A stretch of DNA of 64,000 bases from Actinomadura_E scrupuli (GCF_050971785.1 NZ_JBPCCU010000016.1:54113-118112), one strand, 5' to 3'. Positions 8,293-17,464 are shown, counted from the stretch's first letter. The notes: generated from the letters alone by a model not told the origin. Numbers and translations are program-made.

Positions 8293-9978
8293 TCAGACCT
8301 CGACGACCACCGGGATGATCATCGGACGGCGGCGGTAGGTGTCGGCCACCCACTTGCCGACCGTGCGGCGGATCAGCTGGCGGACCTGGTGCACGTCGGT
8401 CACGCCGTCGGCCGCCGAGTCCTGCAGGAGGGCCGCGATCCGGTTGATGACCTCGGCGAAGTCCTCGTTGCCGATGCCGGCGCCGCGGGCGTAGATCTCC
8501 GGACCCGCGACCACCTTGCCGGAGCCGGTGTCGATCGCGATGACGACGGAGACGAAGCCCTCGTCGCCGAGGATGCGCCGGTCCTTGAGGGAGTTCTCGG
8601 TGATCTCACCGACCGAGGAGCCGTCCACGTAGACGTAGCCGGCGCGTACCGAGCCGACGATGGAGGCCTGGCCGTCCACCAGGTCGACCACCACGCCGTC
8701 CTCGGCGATGACGATGTTCTCCAGCGGCACCCCGGTGAGCTCGGCCAGCCGGGCGTGCGCCCGCAGGTGCCGCCACTCGCCGTGGATCGGCATGAAGTTC
8801 GAGGGCTTGGTCAGGTTGAGGACGTAGGTCAGCTCGCCCGCCGCGGCGTGCCCGGAGACGTGGACCAGGGCGTTGCCCTTGTGCACGATGCGGGCGCCCC
8901 ACCGGGTGAGCCCGTTGATCACCCGGTTGACCGCGTTCTCGTTGCCCGGGATCAGCGACGAGGCGAGCAGCACCGTGTCGTCCTCGGTGATCCTGATCTG
9001 GTGGTCGCGGCTGGCCATCCGCGACAGCGCCGACATCGGCTCGCCCTGGGAGCCGGTGCAGACGAGCACGATCTTGTCCGGCGGGAGGCTGTCGAGCTCC
9101 TTCTGGTCGACCAGGATCCCCGGCGGGACCTTCAGGTAGCCGAGCTCACCGGCGACCCCCATGTTGCGCACCATGGACCGGCCGACGAAGCAGACCTTGC
9201 GGCCGCTGTCGTGCGCCGCGTCCAGCACCTGCTGGACCCGGTGGATGTGCGAGGCGAAGCAGGCGACGATCACGCGCTCCCGGGCGACGCGGAAGACCTC
9301 GTCGACCACCGGGCCGATGTTGCGCTCGCTCGGGACGAACCCCGCCACCTCGGCGTTGGTCGAGTCCGACATCAGCAGGTCGATGCCCTCGGAACCGAGC
9401 CGGGCGAACCCGCCCAGGTCGGTGAGCCGGCCGTCGAGCGGGAGCTGGTCCATCTTGAAGTCGCCGGTGGCCAGCACCAGGCCCGCGGGGGTACGGATGG
9501 CGACCGCCAGCGCGTCCGGGATGGAGTGGTTGACCGCCAGGAACTCACAGTCGAAGGGACCGAAGTGGGTCCGGTCGCCCTCCTTGACCCGCTCGGTGAC
9601 GGGCCTGATCCGGTGCTCGGTGAGCTTGGCCTCGATCAGGGCCAGGGTCAGCCTGGAACCGATCAGCGGGATGTCCGGCCGCTCGCGCAGGAGGTACGGC
9701 ACCGCCCCGATGTGGTCCTCGTGGGCGTGCGTGAGGACGATCGCCTCGATGTCGCCGAGCCTGCCCCGGATGTACTCGAAGTCGGGCAGGATCAGGTCGA
9801 CCCCCGGCTGCTCCTCCTCGGGGAACAGCACGCCGCAGTCGACGATGAGCAGCCGGCCGCCGTACTCGAAGACCGTCATGTTGCGGCCGATCTCACCCAG
9901 CCCGCCGAGCGCCACGATGCGCAGGCCGTGGGCCGGCAGCGCGGGCGGGCTCGCGAGATCGGGATGCGGATGACTCAT
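8293..9978 (-). CDS. rnj: Ribonuclease J
   Basis: The 561-residue metallo-beta-lactamase/beta-CASP nuclease has the metal motif HAHEDHIG (about residues 85-92), LATGDFK and MSDSTNAEV segments, the beta-CASP motif region around VACFASHIHRVQQ, and the C-terminal HVSGHAAAGEL/PIHGEWRHL motifs. RNase J has 5'-3' exo- and endonuclease activity in mRNA decay and rRNA maturation. Adjacent dapA lies upstream on the same strand, an order common in actinobacteria. Confidence 0.95.
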   Translation of the reverse strand: MSHPHPDLASPPALPAHGLRIVALGGLGEIGRNMTVFEYGGRLLIVDCGVLFPEEEQPGVDLILPDFEYIRGRLGDIEAIVLTHAHEDHIGAVPYLLRERPDIPLIGSRLTLALIEAKLTEHRIRPVTERVKEGDRTHFGPFDCEFLAVNHSIPDALAVAIRTPAGLVLATGDFKMDQLPLDGRLTDLGGFARLGSEGIDLLMSDSTNAEVAGFVPSERNIGPVVDEVFRVARERVIVACFASHIHRVQQVLDAAHDSGRKVCFVGRSMVRNMGVAGELGYLKVPPGILVDQKELDSLPPDKIVLVCTGSQGEPMSALSRMASRDHQIRITEDDTVLLASSLIPGNENAVNRVINGLTRWGARIVHKGNALVHVSGHAAAGELTYVLNLTKPSNFMPIHGEWRHLRAHARLAELTGVPLENIVIAEDGVVVDLVDGQASIVGSVRAGYVYVDGSSVGEITENSLKDRRILGDEGFVSVVIAIDTGSGKVVAGPEIYARGAGIGNEDFAEVINRIAALLQDSAADGVTDVHQVRQLIRRTVGKWVADTYRRRPMIIPVVVEV

Positions 9979-10066
9979 GCGATCACCCCGCTGGCACCTT
10001 CCGGCTGACGCGGCGCCGGCCGGCTCGCCGCGACCGCCGTACCCACCTCTGATCGACTCTTTGTGC

Positions 10067-10987
10067 TCACGTAGTGGCCTCCGGCACTTTGACTCCCCCG
10101 GTTACAAGGTCTTCACGCAGATGCGTCCTGAACTCCGGCGCGGCCGCCACGAGCGGCGGCCGAAGGGCCCCGCCGGGCAGTCCGAGCAGGTCGAGCGCCG
10201 CCTTGACGGCGATGACGCCCTGCGTGCGGGTCATGATGGCCGTGACGACGGGGAGCAGCCGACGGTGGATCGCCAGCGCCCGGCCCACGTCACCGGCACG
10301 GTATGCATCGATCATCTCACGGAGATCCGCTCCTACGACATGTCCCACCACGCTGACGAACCCCGCGGCACCCATGGAGAGCCAGGCCAGGTTGAGGTTG
10401 TCGTCGCCGGAGTAGAAGACCAGATCGCTGCCCGCCATCACCCGCGAGCCCGCGAACAGATCGCCCTTGGCGTCCTTGACGGCCACGATCCGCGGATGCG
10501 CGGCGAGCCGGATCAGGGTCTCGGTCTGGATCGGCACGCCGGCCCGCCCGGGGATGTCGTAGAGCATGTTCGGCAGCCCGGTCGCGTCGGCCACGGCGGT
10601 GAAGTGATGGAGCAGCCCCTCCTGGGGCGGCTTGCTGTAGTACGGGGTGACCACCAGGAGCGCGTGCGCGCCCGCCGCCTCGGCCGCCCGGGCCAGGTGG
10701 ACGGTGTGGGCGGTGTCGTTGGTGCCCACGCCGGCGACGACACAGGCCCGGTCGCCCACCGCCTCGACGACCGTTTCCAGCAGCCGGCTCTTCTCCGCGT
10801 CGCTCGTCGTGGGCGACTCTCCGGTGGTGCCGCTGATCACCAGGCCGTCGTGGCGCTGCTCGTCGACGAGGTGGGTCGCCAGGCGCGCGGCTCCGGTGTA
10901 GTCGATCTCGCCCGCCGCGGTCATCGGAGTGACCATCGCGGTCAGCAGGCGGCCGAAGGGCGCGTCGCTCGTTGTACTGGGTGCCAT
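10067..10987 (-). CDS. dapA: 4-hydroxy-tetrahydrodipicolinate synthase
   Basis: The 306-residue TIM-barrel enzyme condenses pyruvate with aspartate semialdehyde in lysine/diaminopimelate synthesis. GTTGES (pyruvate binding), the catalytic-tyrosine segment LYDIPGRAG and the Schiff-base lysine in VAVKDAKGD are all present. The ATG at 10987 gives the usual family length; the longer reading frame is Pro/Arg-rich and unlikely to be protein. It is followed 88 bases later by rnj. Confidence 0.95.
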   Translation of the reverse strand: MAPSTTSDAPFGRLLTAMVTPMTAAGEIDYTGAARLATHLVDEQRHDGLVISGTTGESPTTSDAEKSRLLETVVEAVGDRACVVAGVGTNDTAHTVHLARAAEAAGAHALLVVTPYYSKPPQEGLLHHFTAVADATGLPNMLYDIPGRAGVPIQTETLIRLAAHPRIVAVKDAKGDLFAGSRVMAGSDLVFYSGDDNLNLAWLSMGAAGFVSVVGHVVGADLREMIDAYRAGDVGRALAIHRRLLPVVTAIMTRTQGVIAVKAALDLLGLPGGALRPPLVAAAPEFRTHLREDLVTGGVKVPEATT

Positions 10988-11356
10988 GCACCGAACGGTA
11001 CCGTTCCGGCCCGCGCCCGTGGACCCGCAGGTGCACCCGGTGTCCCGGTCGCCACGGGGCCCGTGATCCGCCCGTCCGGCCCTCGTCCCGCCGCCGCGCT
11101 CCCGGGGGGCCGCCGGGCCGGCGCTGGGGGCCGCCGCCGTGCCGCCGGCGTCCGTGTCGACAAGAACGGCCGGGGTGCGGGCGGGTGAAGCGGAGATCTG
11201 ACCTGAAGACGCCGCCGATATGTGCTCGGGGGTACACACACCGGCGGCGTCTCTACCGACATCGCCCCAAGTAAATCCCGCGTTACGGCGCTATCCGCCC
11301 AGATTCCCGGATCCCTTTGGGGAAATGCGACATACCGGTCAAAAGGGCACTAATGG
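10988..11356. other. Intergenic region upstream of dapA
   Basis: No convincing gene is seen in these 369 bases. They hold the dapA promoter region and, at 11208-11251, an inverted repeat GACGCCGCCG/CGGCGGCGTC with a TGTG/CACA inner pairing. The repeat lies downstream of the 65-residue gene and may be its terminator. Confidence 0.6.
11208..11251 (-). terminator. Hairpin downstream of the 65-residue gene
   Basis: Ten-base perfect arms (11208-11217, 11242-11251) enclose a 24-base loop in which TGTG and CACA can also pair. It is placed between the small gene at 11357 and the dapA leader, so it could end the former or act in the latter's 5' region. Confidence 0.5.
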
Positions 11357-11554
11357 TCACACCTTCTGCGGAACTCCGGCCAGTTCCAGCAGCCGGAGCC
11401 GCAGGTCCTCCGAGGTCAGCGATCGGACGAGCTGATTGCCCCGGACCGCCCACCAGTGACCGGATCCACCCCGGCCGATCCGCCACCCGGCGAACTCGGC
11501 GGTCAGCTCCGTCAGCCGGCGAGCGACCTGCTGTGAGGTGTGTTCCATGCTCAT
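11357..11554 (-). CDS. Small conserved actinobacterial protein of unknown function
   Basis: The 65-residue protein has a helical N-terminus (QQVARRLTELTAEF), a central WRIGRGGSGHWWAVRG motif and a helical C-terminus (LTSEDLRLRLLELAGV). Tiny proteins of this pattern are frequent in actinomycetes and have no assigned role. Two in-frame ATGs six bases apart could both serve as the start. It stands alone between dapA and a GH18-like gene. Confidence 0.6.
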   Translation of the reverse strand: MSMEHTSQQVARRLTELTAEFAGWRIGRGGSGHWWAVRGNQLVRSLTSEDLRLRLLELAGVPQKV

Positions 11555-11707
11555 CGACCTCGCTCCCAGGGCCCGCCGCCGGGCCGTGCTCTTGGGTTTA
11601 CTTATCGATGCTTACCCGACCTAACGGCCAATGCAACACTCTTCCGACCTGGGAGAATACGTAATTGGGAACGTGACAAAGCAGGTGGCCGATCGGCCAG
11701 GGTTCTG

Positions 11708-12742
11708 TCACGGCGACCAGAGCGATCTGTAGCGGGCCCAGTCGGCCGGGGTCGTGGTCCATTCGGCGTAGATCCCGACCCCGTACGGCTTGGCGGGGCG
11801 CCTGCCGAGGGCGTCCAGCCCGCGCCGGATACCGCGCAGCGACGTCGCCAGGTCCTCGGCCCACCCCGCCGTGACGGGGCGGTAGGTCGGTACCCCCATG
11901 AACACCGTGACCTGGTCGCCGATCAGCTCCAGCGTGTGCTCGGTGTGCCAGGCGAAGTGCCGCCCGACCAGCGATCGCGTCGGCAGCTCGGTGTCGTACG
12001 TCATGATCGCCACCTGGTCCACCCGGCCGGCCACCGCGCGCAGGAAGGCGCCGGTCGGCCGGGCCGGGTAGTGCGGGTCCCCGCCCCGGGGCAGGGCCAG
12101 GAAGACCGGCTGCAGGGCGTCGGCCAGGGTGAGCTGCTCCAGCGAGACCGACAGGATCCGGCCGCGGGCCCGGGTGAGCTCGCGGGTCCGGTCCAGCAGG
12201 TCGAGGAAGGCGCCGTCGTCGGAGTACACGGGCTCGATGTCGTAGTGGACGCCGTCGAAGCCGAGGTCGAGGAAGGTCCGGTCCGTCTCGACGATGCGCG
12301 CCCGTACGGCCGGGTCGTCGAGCCGCAGCAGCCCTCTGCCCTGCTGCCGCCTGATCTGGCCGAGGTAGGCCTGGGCGTGCACCCCCGGCGCGAGCCGGTG
12401 CACCGCGGTGACCAGCTCCGCCGCGTGGGCGTACAACCGCGGCGCGACGGAGCCGTCGGGCGCCAGCGGCCCGGCGTGGAAGAAGACATCAGTGATCTTG
12501 TTCAGCCGCAGCGTGCCGGCGAGCGCCTGGTACTCCGCCTCGGTGTGCGCCTCCCCCACCCACTGGTGCCGCGCCCACATCGCGTTGGTCGCCGTTCCCT
12601 GCGAGCGGGGCCCGGACTGCCACCACACCCAGGTCTGGGCGAGGAAGATGGCCACCAGCCCGAGCACGAACGCCGTGCTCCACGCCGAGAACCGCACAAC
12701 ACGCCGTATCCGCACCGCACCTCCGAGATCACCACCGATCAT
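11708..12742 (-). CDS. Membrane-anchored GH18-like glycosyl hydrolase family protein
   Basis: The 344-residue protein has one N-terminal transmembrane or signal-anchor helix (WSTAFVLGLVAIFLAQTWVWW, residues 21-41) and an extracytoplasmic barrel-like domain. LGFDGVHYDIEPV matches the GH18 catalytic signature DGxxxDxE, with the final Glu as acid/base. VDQVAIMTYDTE and VFMGVPTYRP resemble later GH18 strands. Substrate is unknown: chitinase-like or peptidoglycan-directed activity are both possible. The gene ends four bases from the DMT transporter, on the same strand. Confidence 0.7.
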   Translation of the reverse strand: MIGGDLGGAVRIRRVVRFSAWSTAFVLGLVAIFLAQTWVWWQSGPRSQGTATNAMWARHQWVGEAHTEAEYQALAGTLRLNKITDVFFHAGPLAPDGSVAPRLYAHAAELVTAVHRLAPGVHAQAYLGQIRRQQGRGLLRLDDPAVRARIVETDRTFLDLGFDGVHYDIEPVYSDDGAFLDLLDRTRELTRARGRILSVSLEQLTLADALQPVFLALPRGGDPHYPARPTGAFLRAVAGRVDQVAIMTYDTELPTRSLVGRHFAWHTEHTLELIGDQVTVFMGVPTYRPVTAGWAEDLATSLRGIRRGLDALGRRPAKPYGVGIYAEWTTTPADWARYRSLWSP

Positions 12743-12746
12743 GGCA

Positions 12747-13751
12747 TCAGTCGGCCACCTCGCCGGCCAGGGCGGGGCGCGGGCCGGGCCCGGGAACGGC
12801 CGGGGGCCGGCTCCTGGCCCGCTGGGTCCAGGCCACGCAGCCGAGGACGGCCACCGCGGCCAGCCCGGTCAGCGCGTCGAGGCGCTCGCCGAGGAACAGC
12901 GCCGACCAGCCCAGCGTGAGCACCGGCTGGGCCAGCTGCACCTGGCTGGCGCGGGCGATACCCGCCCGGCCCAGTCCGGCGTACCAGGCGAAGAAGCCGA
13001 GGAACATCGACACCGCGGACACGTAGCCGAAGCCGACGAGCGCCCTTCCGGTCCAGTGCGGGTCGCCGGTGCCGAGCAGCACCAGCGTGACCGGGACGGA
13101 GACGGGCCCGGTGAGCACCAGCGCCCAGGAGATGACCTGCCAGCCGGGCATGTCCCGGGCCAGTCGGCCGCCCTCGGCGTAACCGATCGCGCCGGCCAGG
13201 AGCGCGCCGAACAGCAGCAGGTCCGCGGGGGTGACGTGGCCGGCGCCGCGGCTGAGCGCGAAGCCGCCGACGCAGGCGGCGCCGGCGCCGACGGCGAGCC
13301 AGAACGCGGCGGAAGGCCGTTCGCGCGTCCGCAGCACCGCGCAGACCGCGGTCGCGCCGGGCAGCAGGCCGATCACCACCGCGCTGTGCGAGCTGGAGGC
13401 GCCCTGGTCGAGGGCGAGCGAGGACAGCACCGGGAACCCGAAGACGACGCCCAGGCCGGCCGCCGCCAGCCCGCCCCACTGGTGGCGGGCCGGGAGGGGG
13501 GCGCGTACGGCGGCGAGCGCGAGCACGGCGAGCACCGTCGCGGCGGCGGCCCGCCCGACGCCGATGAGGTACGGATCGAGGCCGTCGAGGGCCAGGACGG
13601 TGGCCGGGAAGGAGAACGAGAAGGCGAGCACGCCCAGGGCGGCCAGGCCGAGGCCCGGTGCGACCGGCCGGGGCCGGGGCCGGCTCACCGGGTCGCCCGG
13701 CCCGGGGAGCGCTACCTGGCTGGTGACGATAGCGCTATTGTTATCTCTCAT
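12747..13751 (-). CDS. EamA/DMT-family exporter
   Basis: The 334-residue protein has ten predicted transmembrane helices in two EamA repeats, typical of drug/metabolite exporters such as RhtA/YdcZ relatives. The first 30 residues are polar and Pro/Arg-rich. The start is uncertain: the ATG at 13751 overlaps the ATG of the divergent MocR gene and has no ribosome site, so either it is leaderless or translation begins at a GTG near residue 23. Divergent MocR/DMT pairs are common, with the MocR protein controlling the exporter. Confidence 0.85.
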   Translation of the reverse strand: MRDNNSAIVTSQVALPGPGDPVSRPRPRPVAPGLGLAALGVLAFSFSFPATVLALDGLDPYLIGVGRAAAATVLAVLALAAVRAPLPARHQWGGLAAAGLGVVFGFPVLSSLALDQGASSSHSAVVIGLLPGATAVCAVLRTRERPSAAFWLAVGAGAACVGGFALSRGAGHVTPADLLLFGALLAGAIGYAEGGRLARDMPGWQVISWALVLTGPVSVPVTLVLLGTGDPHWTGRALVGFGYVSAVSMFLGFFAWYAGLGRAGIARASQVQLAQPVLTLGWSALFLGERLDALTGLAAVAVLGCVAWTQRARSRPPAVPGPGPRPALAGEVAD

Positions 13752-13771
13752 GAAACAGGATAGCAGTATCG
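13728..13771. promoter_or_regulatory. Direct-repeat operator at the DMT/MocR divergent start
   Basis: GATAGCGCTATTG (13728-13740) and GATAGCAGTATCG (13759-13771) agree at 10 of 13 positions and are 31 bases apart, three helical turns. They bracket the shared CATG start. MocR proteins usually bind direct repeats with this kind of spacing, so the site probably controls both genes. Confidence 0.55.
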
Positions 13772-15147
13772 ATCATCTGGCGGCCAGCCTGCGCGCTCAG
13801 GTGACGCGGCTGACCCCGGGCGACCGGCTGCCGTCCAGCCGCACCCTCGTGGAGCGGCACAAGGTCAGCCCGGTCACGGTCAGCCGTGCGCTGGGGATGC
13901 TCGCCGCGGAGGGGCTGGTCGTGGCCCGCCCGGGCAGCGGCACCTATGTCGCGGACCCGCCGCGCGCGTTCTCCGAGCCGCCCGACTTCGGCTGGCAGGC
14001 CGTCGCGCTCGGGGACCGCACCGTCGACACCGCCGGCCTGCACGCCATGCTGCCGACCGCGCCCGAGGGCCTGATCGCCCTCAGCGGCGGCTATCTGCAT
14101 CCTTCGCTCCAGCCCGTACGGGCGCTGGCCACGGCGGCCTCCCGGGCCACCCGGCGACCCGCCTCCTGGGAGCGTCCCCCTCCGTCCGGCATCGCCGGGC
14201 TGCGGTCGTGGTTCGCCGCCTCGGCCGGCCCCTGGGCGGCCGGCGCCGACGTGCTCATCACCAGCGGCGGGCAGGCGGCGCTGTCCATCGCGCTGCGGTC
14301 CCTGCTGGCGGCGGGATCACCGGTCCTGGTCGAGTCGCCGACCTATCCGGGAGCGCTGGTCGCCTCCCGGGCGGCCGGGCTGCACCCGGTCCCGGTGCCG
14401 GTGGACGCGGAGGGGGTCCGGCCGGATCTGCTGGCCGAGGCCTTCGCGATGACCGGGGCCAAGGTGTTCTACTGCCAGCCCACCCTGCACAACCCGACGG
14501 GCACGGTGCTCCCGGCGGAGCGGCGCGCCCAGGTGCTGTCGGTGGCCCGGGCCGTGGGGGCCTTCGTGATCGAGGACGACTACGCCCGGTATCTCGGGCT
14601 CGCCGAGGCGCCCCCGCCGCTCGCGGCCGATGACGACGAGGGCACCGTCGTCCACCTCACGTCGCTCACCAAGATCACAGCGCCGAGCATGCGCATCGCC
14701 GCGATGATCGCTCGCGGCCCGGTGGCGGAGCGGCTCCGTGCCACCCAGCTGGTCGACACCTTCTTCCCGGCCAGGCCGCTGCAGGAGACGGCCCTGGAAC
14801 TGGTGAGCTCACCGGCCTGGCCACGGCACCTCGGCTCCGTCCGGGCCGCGCTGCGCCGCCGCCGGGACGTCCTGGCCGCCGCGGTCGCCCGGGAGCTCCC
14901 CGGGGTCCGGCCGACCAGGCCCGCGGGCGGCCTGCACCTGTGGCTGCGGCTGCCGCCCGGGGTGGACGAGCAGGCCCTCACGGAGGCCGCCGCGCGCGCC
15001 GGGGTGATGGTGAGCGCGGGCCGGCCCTTCTTCCCGGCCGAGCCGTCGGGGCACCACCTGCGGCTCAGCTACAGCATCGCCGCCACCGAGGCCGAGCTCA
15101 CCGAAGGGGTGCGCCGGCTCGCCCAGGCGCTCTCGGCGGTCTCCTAG
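13750..15147 (+). CDS. MocR-type PLP-dependent transcriptional regulator (GntR + aminotransferase class I)
   Basis: The 465-residue protein has a GntR winged helix (residues 5-70, LPSSRTLVERHKVSPVTVSRALGMLAAEGLVVARPGSGTYV) followed by a fold-type I aminotransferase domain. The PLP lysine is probably in HLTSLTKITAPSMRI, and HNPTGTVLP and EDDYARYL are family motifs. MocR proteins use PLP as a sensor and regulate vitamin B6, GABA or export genes; here the divergent DMT exporter is the likely target. The ATG at 13750 overlaps the neighbour's start by two bases, suggesting a leaderless transcript. Confidence 0.9.
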   Translation: MKQDSSIDHLAASLRAQVTRLTPGDRLPSSRTLVERHKVSPVTVSRALGMLAAEGLVVARPGSGTYVADPPRAFSEPPDFGWQAVALGDRTVDTAGLHAMLPTAPEGLIALSGGYLHPSLQPVRALATAASRATRRPASWERPPPSGIAGLRSWFAASAGPWAAGADVLITSGGQAALSIALRSLLAAGSPVLVESPTYPGALVASRAAGLHPVPVPVDAEGVRPDLLAEAFAMTGAKVFYCQPTLHNPTGTVLPAERRAQVLSVARAVGAFVIEDDYARYLGLAEAPPPLAADDDEGTVVHLTSLTKITAPSMRIAAMIARGPVAERLRATQLVDTFFPARPLQETALELVSSPAWPRHLGSVRAALRRRRDVLAAAVARELPGVRPTRPAGGLHLWLRLPPGVDEQALTEAAARAGVMVSAGRPFFPAEPSGHHLRLSYSIAATEAELTEGVRRLAQALSAVS

Positions 15148-15209
15148 GCCGCGGAGCCGGTCACCGCGGGCCGGTGTCGGGCAATCGCGCAACCGGTCAA
15201 CGCGATACG

Positions 15210-15827
15210 ATGGTGTTCGACATGAACGAGCAGCCCGTGCACCAGCAGCCGGTGAGCCTGCGGCCCACCGGCCAGGCGGCCGCCGTGCTGCTGCAGGACT
15301 TCGTGAACACGCTCGACGTCGAGTGCGACGACGACGCGATCGCCACGCCCGGGAAGCTGGGCGAGTGGCTGGCCGAGCACGGCCTGCTGGCCGGCCGGTC
15401 GCAGGCCGGGGCGGCCGGTCCCGCGGACCTGGCGACGGCGGTCGGCCTCCGCGAAGGGCTGCGGGCGGCGATGCTCGGTCATCACGGCCCGGACGCCGTC
15501 GACCGGCCGCCCGAGATGGACGGCGCGCTCGCCCGGCTGCCGCTGCGGGTGGCCTTCGAAGGCGAGCGCCCGGTGCTGGTGCCGGTGCGGGACGGCGTCG
15601 AGGGGGCGCTGGCCCGGATCGCGGCGGCGATGATGACCTGCCTGGCCGACGGCACCTGGGCCCGGCTCAAGGTCTGCCAGGAGGACACCTGCCGGTGGGC
15701 CTTCCTGGACACCTCCAAGAACCGCTCGCGGGCCTGGTGCTCGATGCGGGTCTGCGGCAACCGCACGAAGACCCGCGCCTACCGGGCCCGCCGCCGCCCC
15801 GGCCCCGGTCCGGCCCCGGGGGCCTAG
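15210..15827 (+). CDS. CGNR zinc-finger / ABATE-domain regulator
   Basis: The 205-residue protein has an N-terminal ABATE-type stress-sensing domain (LLQDFVNTLDVE, WLAEHGLL, LREGLRAAMLGHH) and a C-terminal CGNR treble-clef zinc finger: CQEDTCRWAFLDTSKNRSR, then WCSMRVCGNRTKTRAYRAR. Such proteins are thought to be DNA-binding regulators. The ATG at 15210 is used; an ATG four codons later is also possible, and neither has a clear ribosome site. A GNAT gene follows after 36 bases and may be cotranscribed. Confidence 0.85.
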   Translation: MVFDMNEQPVHQQPVSLRPTGQAAAVLLQDFVNTLDVECDDDAIATPGKLGEWLAEHGLLAGRSQAGAAGPADLATAVGLREGLRAAMLGHHGPDAVDRPPEMDGALARLPLRVAFEGERPVLVPVRDGVEGALARIAAAMMTCLADGTWARLKVCQEDTCRWAFLDTSKNRSRAWCSMRVCGNRTKTRAYRARRRPGPGPAPGA

Positions 15828-15863
15828 TCTGGGCCGCTGACGCGTAACGGGGAGAAGAAGCAA

Positions 15864-16439
15864 ATGGCAGATGTCGGTGTACGTCCCGCACGGGTGGAGG
15901 ACGCCGCAACGATCGCGGACATCCAGGTACGGGCTTGGCGCAGCGGCTACGCCGGCGTGGTGCCCACTCCCGCGCTGGCCGCGATGACCACCCCGGAGGC
16001 GCAGGCCGTGTGGCAGGAGCGCTGGGCGGAGGCCGTCACCGCCCCGCCGAGCCCCCGGCACCGCCTGCTCGTCGCCGTACAGCGGCACACCATGACCGAC
16101 GACACCGTTCTCGGATTCGCCGCGCAGACCCCGGCCGCGGACGCCGACTGCGATCCGGCGACGGCGGCCGAGCTGCTCACCCTGCTCGTCGACCCCATGG
16201 CGGGCCGGGCGGGACACGGCAGCCGGTTGCTGGCGGCCACCGTCGACCTGGTGCGGGAGGACGCCGTCGCCAGGATGGTCACCTGGGTGTTCCCCGGCGA
16301 CCGGGCCATGCGCGGATTCCTGGAGCCCGCGGGCTGGGCCGAGGACGGAGCCCGGCGGCAGCTAGACCTCGGCGAGCCCGTCCCCATGATCCGGCTGCAC
16401 ACCGACCTCACGGACGACCCCGCCACCGGCGGCACGTGA
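15864..16439 (+). CDS. GNAT family N-acetyltransferase
   Basis: The 191-residue protein begins VRPARVEDAATIADIQVRAWRSGYAGVVP, a typical GNAT opening. The acetyl-CoA loop region is LLVDPMAGRAGHGSRLLAATVDL, close to the R/Q-x-x-G-x-G/A consensus. The substrate is unknown. GGGGAG precedes the ATG by nine bases. Confidence 0.85.
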   Translation: MADVGVRPARVEDAATIADIQVRAWRSGYAGVVPTPALAAMTTPEAQAVWQERWAEAVTAPPSPRHRLLVAVQRHTMTDDTVLGFAAQTPAADADCDPATAAELLTLLVDPMAGRAGHGSRLLAATVDLVREDAVARMVTWVFPGDRAMRGFLEPAGWAEDGARRQLDLGEPVPMIRLHTDLTDDPATGGT

Positions 16440-16459
16440 CGGCCTTCCCCGGGCTCTGA

Positions 16460-16495
16460 GCCGCCCCCAGACGCCTCGAGACGGGGCGGGGCGGC
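16460..16495. terminator. Bidirectional hairpin between convergent GNAT and MBL genes
   Basis: GCCGCCCC (16460-16467) and GGGGCGGC (16488-16495) can pair around a 20-base loop. The position between two converging stop codons makes a shared terminator likely. Confidence 0.45.
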
Positions 16496-16516
16496 GCGCG
16501 GGCGCGGCGGCCCGGG

Positions 16517-17329
16517 CTAGGCCGGGAAGCGGGCGGCGAGCTCGCCGGTGAGGGCGGGCCAGACCACGGGGTCGTGGCCCGGGATCAGCGGGTAGCCCTT
16601 CGCCGCGGCGATGCGCTTGAGCTTGCGGATCTGCTCGACGGTGACCTCGGGCTCCACGTCGATGAAGCCGCCCACGGCCAGCTCGTGCTCGATGTTCTCG
16701 GTCAGGTCGGCGGCGTCGAAGGCGAACACGAACCCGCCGCCGCCGACCGAGGCGTCCAGGTCGACGACGAAGCTCTGATGGCCGGGCGTGTGCCCCGGCG
16801 TCGGCACGGCGGTGATGCCGGGCGCGATCTCCACCTCCCCGTCGGCGAGCCGCCAGTCGATGCGCGGATCGTCGAAGTCGACGCGGTAGATGGAGTGCCT
16901 CTCCGGTTCCGGGTGGCCGGACAGCCCGTACTCCAGCTCGGCGCGCTGGGCGTGCACGGGGACCCGCCCGGCGAAGTGCTTGAGGCCGCCGGCATGGTCG
17001 AGGTGCAGATGGCTGACCGCCACCACGTGGATGTCGGCGAGCTCGAGCCCGACCTCGGCCAGCGTCTCCTCCAGGGGCTCGCCGGGCCCGGGCAGCACCG
17101 AGACGTAGGCGCCCCCGGGATGGAACCGCCGGGCCAGCGCCGGATCGCGGATCAGCGCGGTGTTGAACCCGGTGTCCAGCAGCACCCAGCCGCCGTCCGC
17201 CTCCAGCAGCACTCCCGGCACCGGCTCGCGCATCCGGAGGCCCGGCGGCGCCCCGTGCACCGACACCGACTTGGGCAGGTCCTCCCAGCCCAGCGTGAGC
17301 AGCACGATCCGCCGTACGCCGCTTCCCAT
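16517..17329 (-). CDS. MBL-fold hydrolase, N-acyl homoserine lactonase-like
   Basis: The 270-residue protein carries the metallo-beta-lactamase motif SHLHLDHAGG (about residues 110-119) and the later metal histidines in TPGHTPGHQSF and LIPGHDPVVW, an arrangement seen in the AiiA-like lactonase branch. An N-terminal strand LLTLGWEDLPKS precedes GGWVLLDTGFNT. It may hydrolyse a lactone, but the substrate cannot be told from sequence. The ATG at 17329 sets a normal family length; the longer frame upstream crosses two hairpins. Confidence 0.8.
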   Translation of the reverse strand: MGSGVRRIVLLTLGWEDLPKSVSVHGAPPGLRMREPVPGVLLEADGGWVLLDTGFNTALIRDPALARRFHPGGAYVSVLPGPGEPLEETLAEVGLELADIHVVAVSHLHLDHAGGLKHFAGRVPVHAQRAELEYGLSGHPEPERHSIYRVDFDDPRIDWRLADGEVEIAPGITAVPTPGHTPGHQSFVVDLDASVGGGGFVFAFDAADLTENIEHELAVGGFIDVEPEVTVEQIRKLKRIAAAKGYPLIPGHDPVVWPALTGELAARFPA

Positions 17330-17358
17330 GGCTCTCCTCGGTCGTCCCGGCGGACACG

Positions 17359-17395
17359 GGGACGCCCTGACCCCGTCCGGGGGGCAGGGCGTCCC
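17359..17395. terminator. Hairpin in the leader of the MBL gene
   Basis: GGGACGCCCTG (17359-17369) pairs perfectly with CAGGGCGTCCC (17385-17395) around a 15-base loop. It lies 30 bases upstream of the MBL start and downstream of the larger hairpin at 17407-17464. Confidence 0.5.
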
Positions 17396-17406
17396 GCGGC
17401 CCTTCC

Positions 17407-17464
17407 GGCTCGTGGCGGGTTCCGCACCGCAAGGGGATCGGACGTGCGGGACCCCCCACGAGCC
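17407..17464. terminator. Long hairpin downstream of the marR gene
   Basis: Arms of 21 bases (17407-17427 and 17444-17464) match at 19 positions around a 16-base loop. Its place about 110 bases past the marR stop suggests a terminator for that gene, separating it from the MBL gene. Confidence 0.6.
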
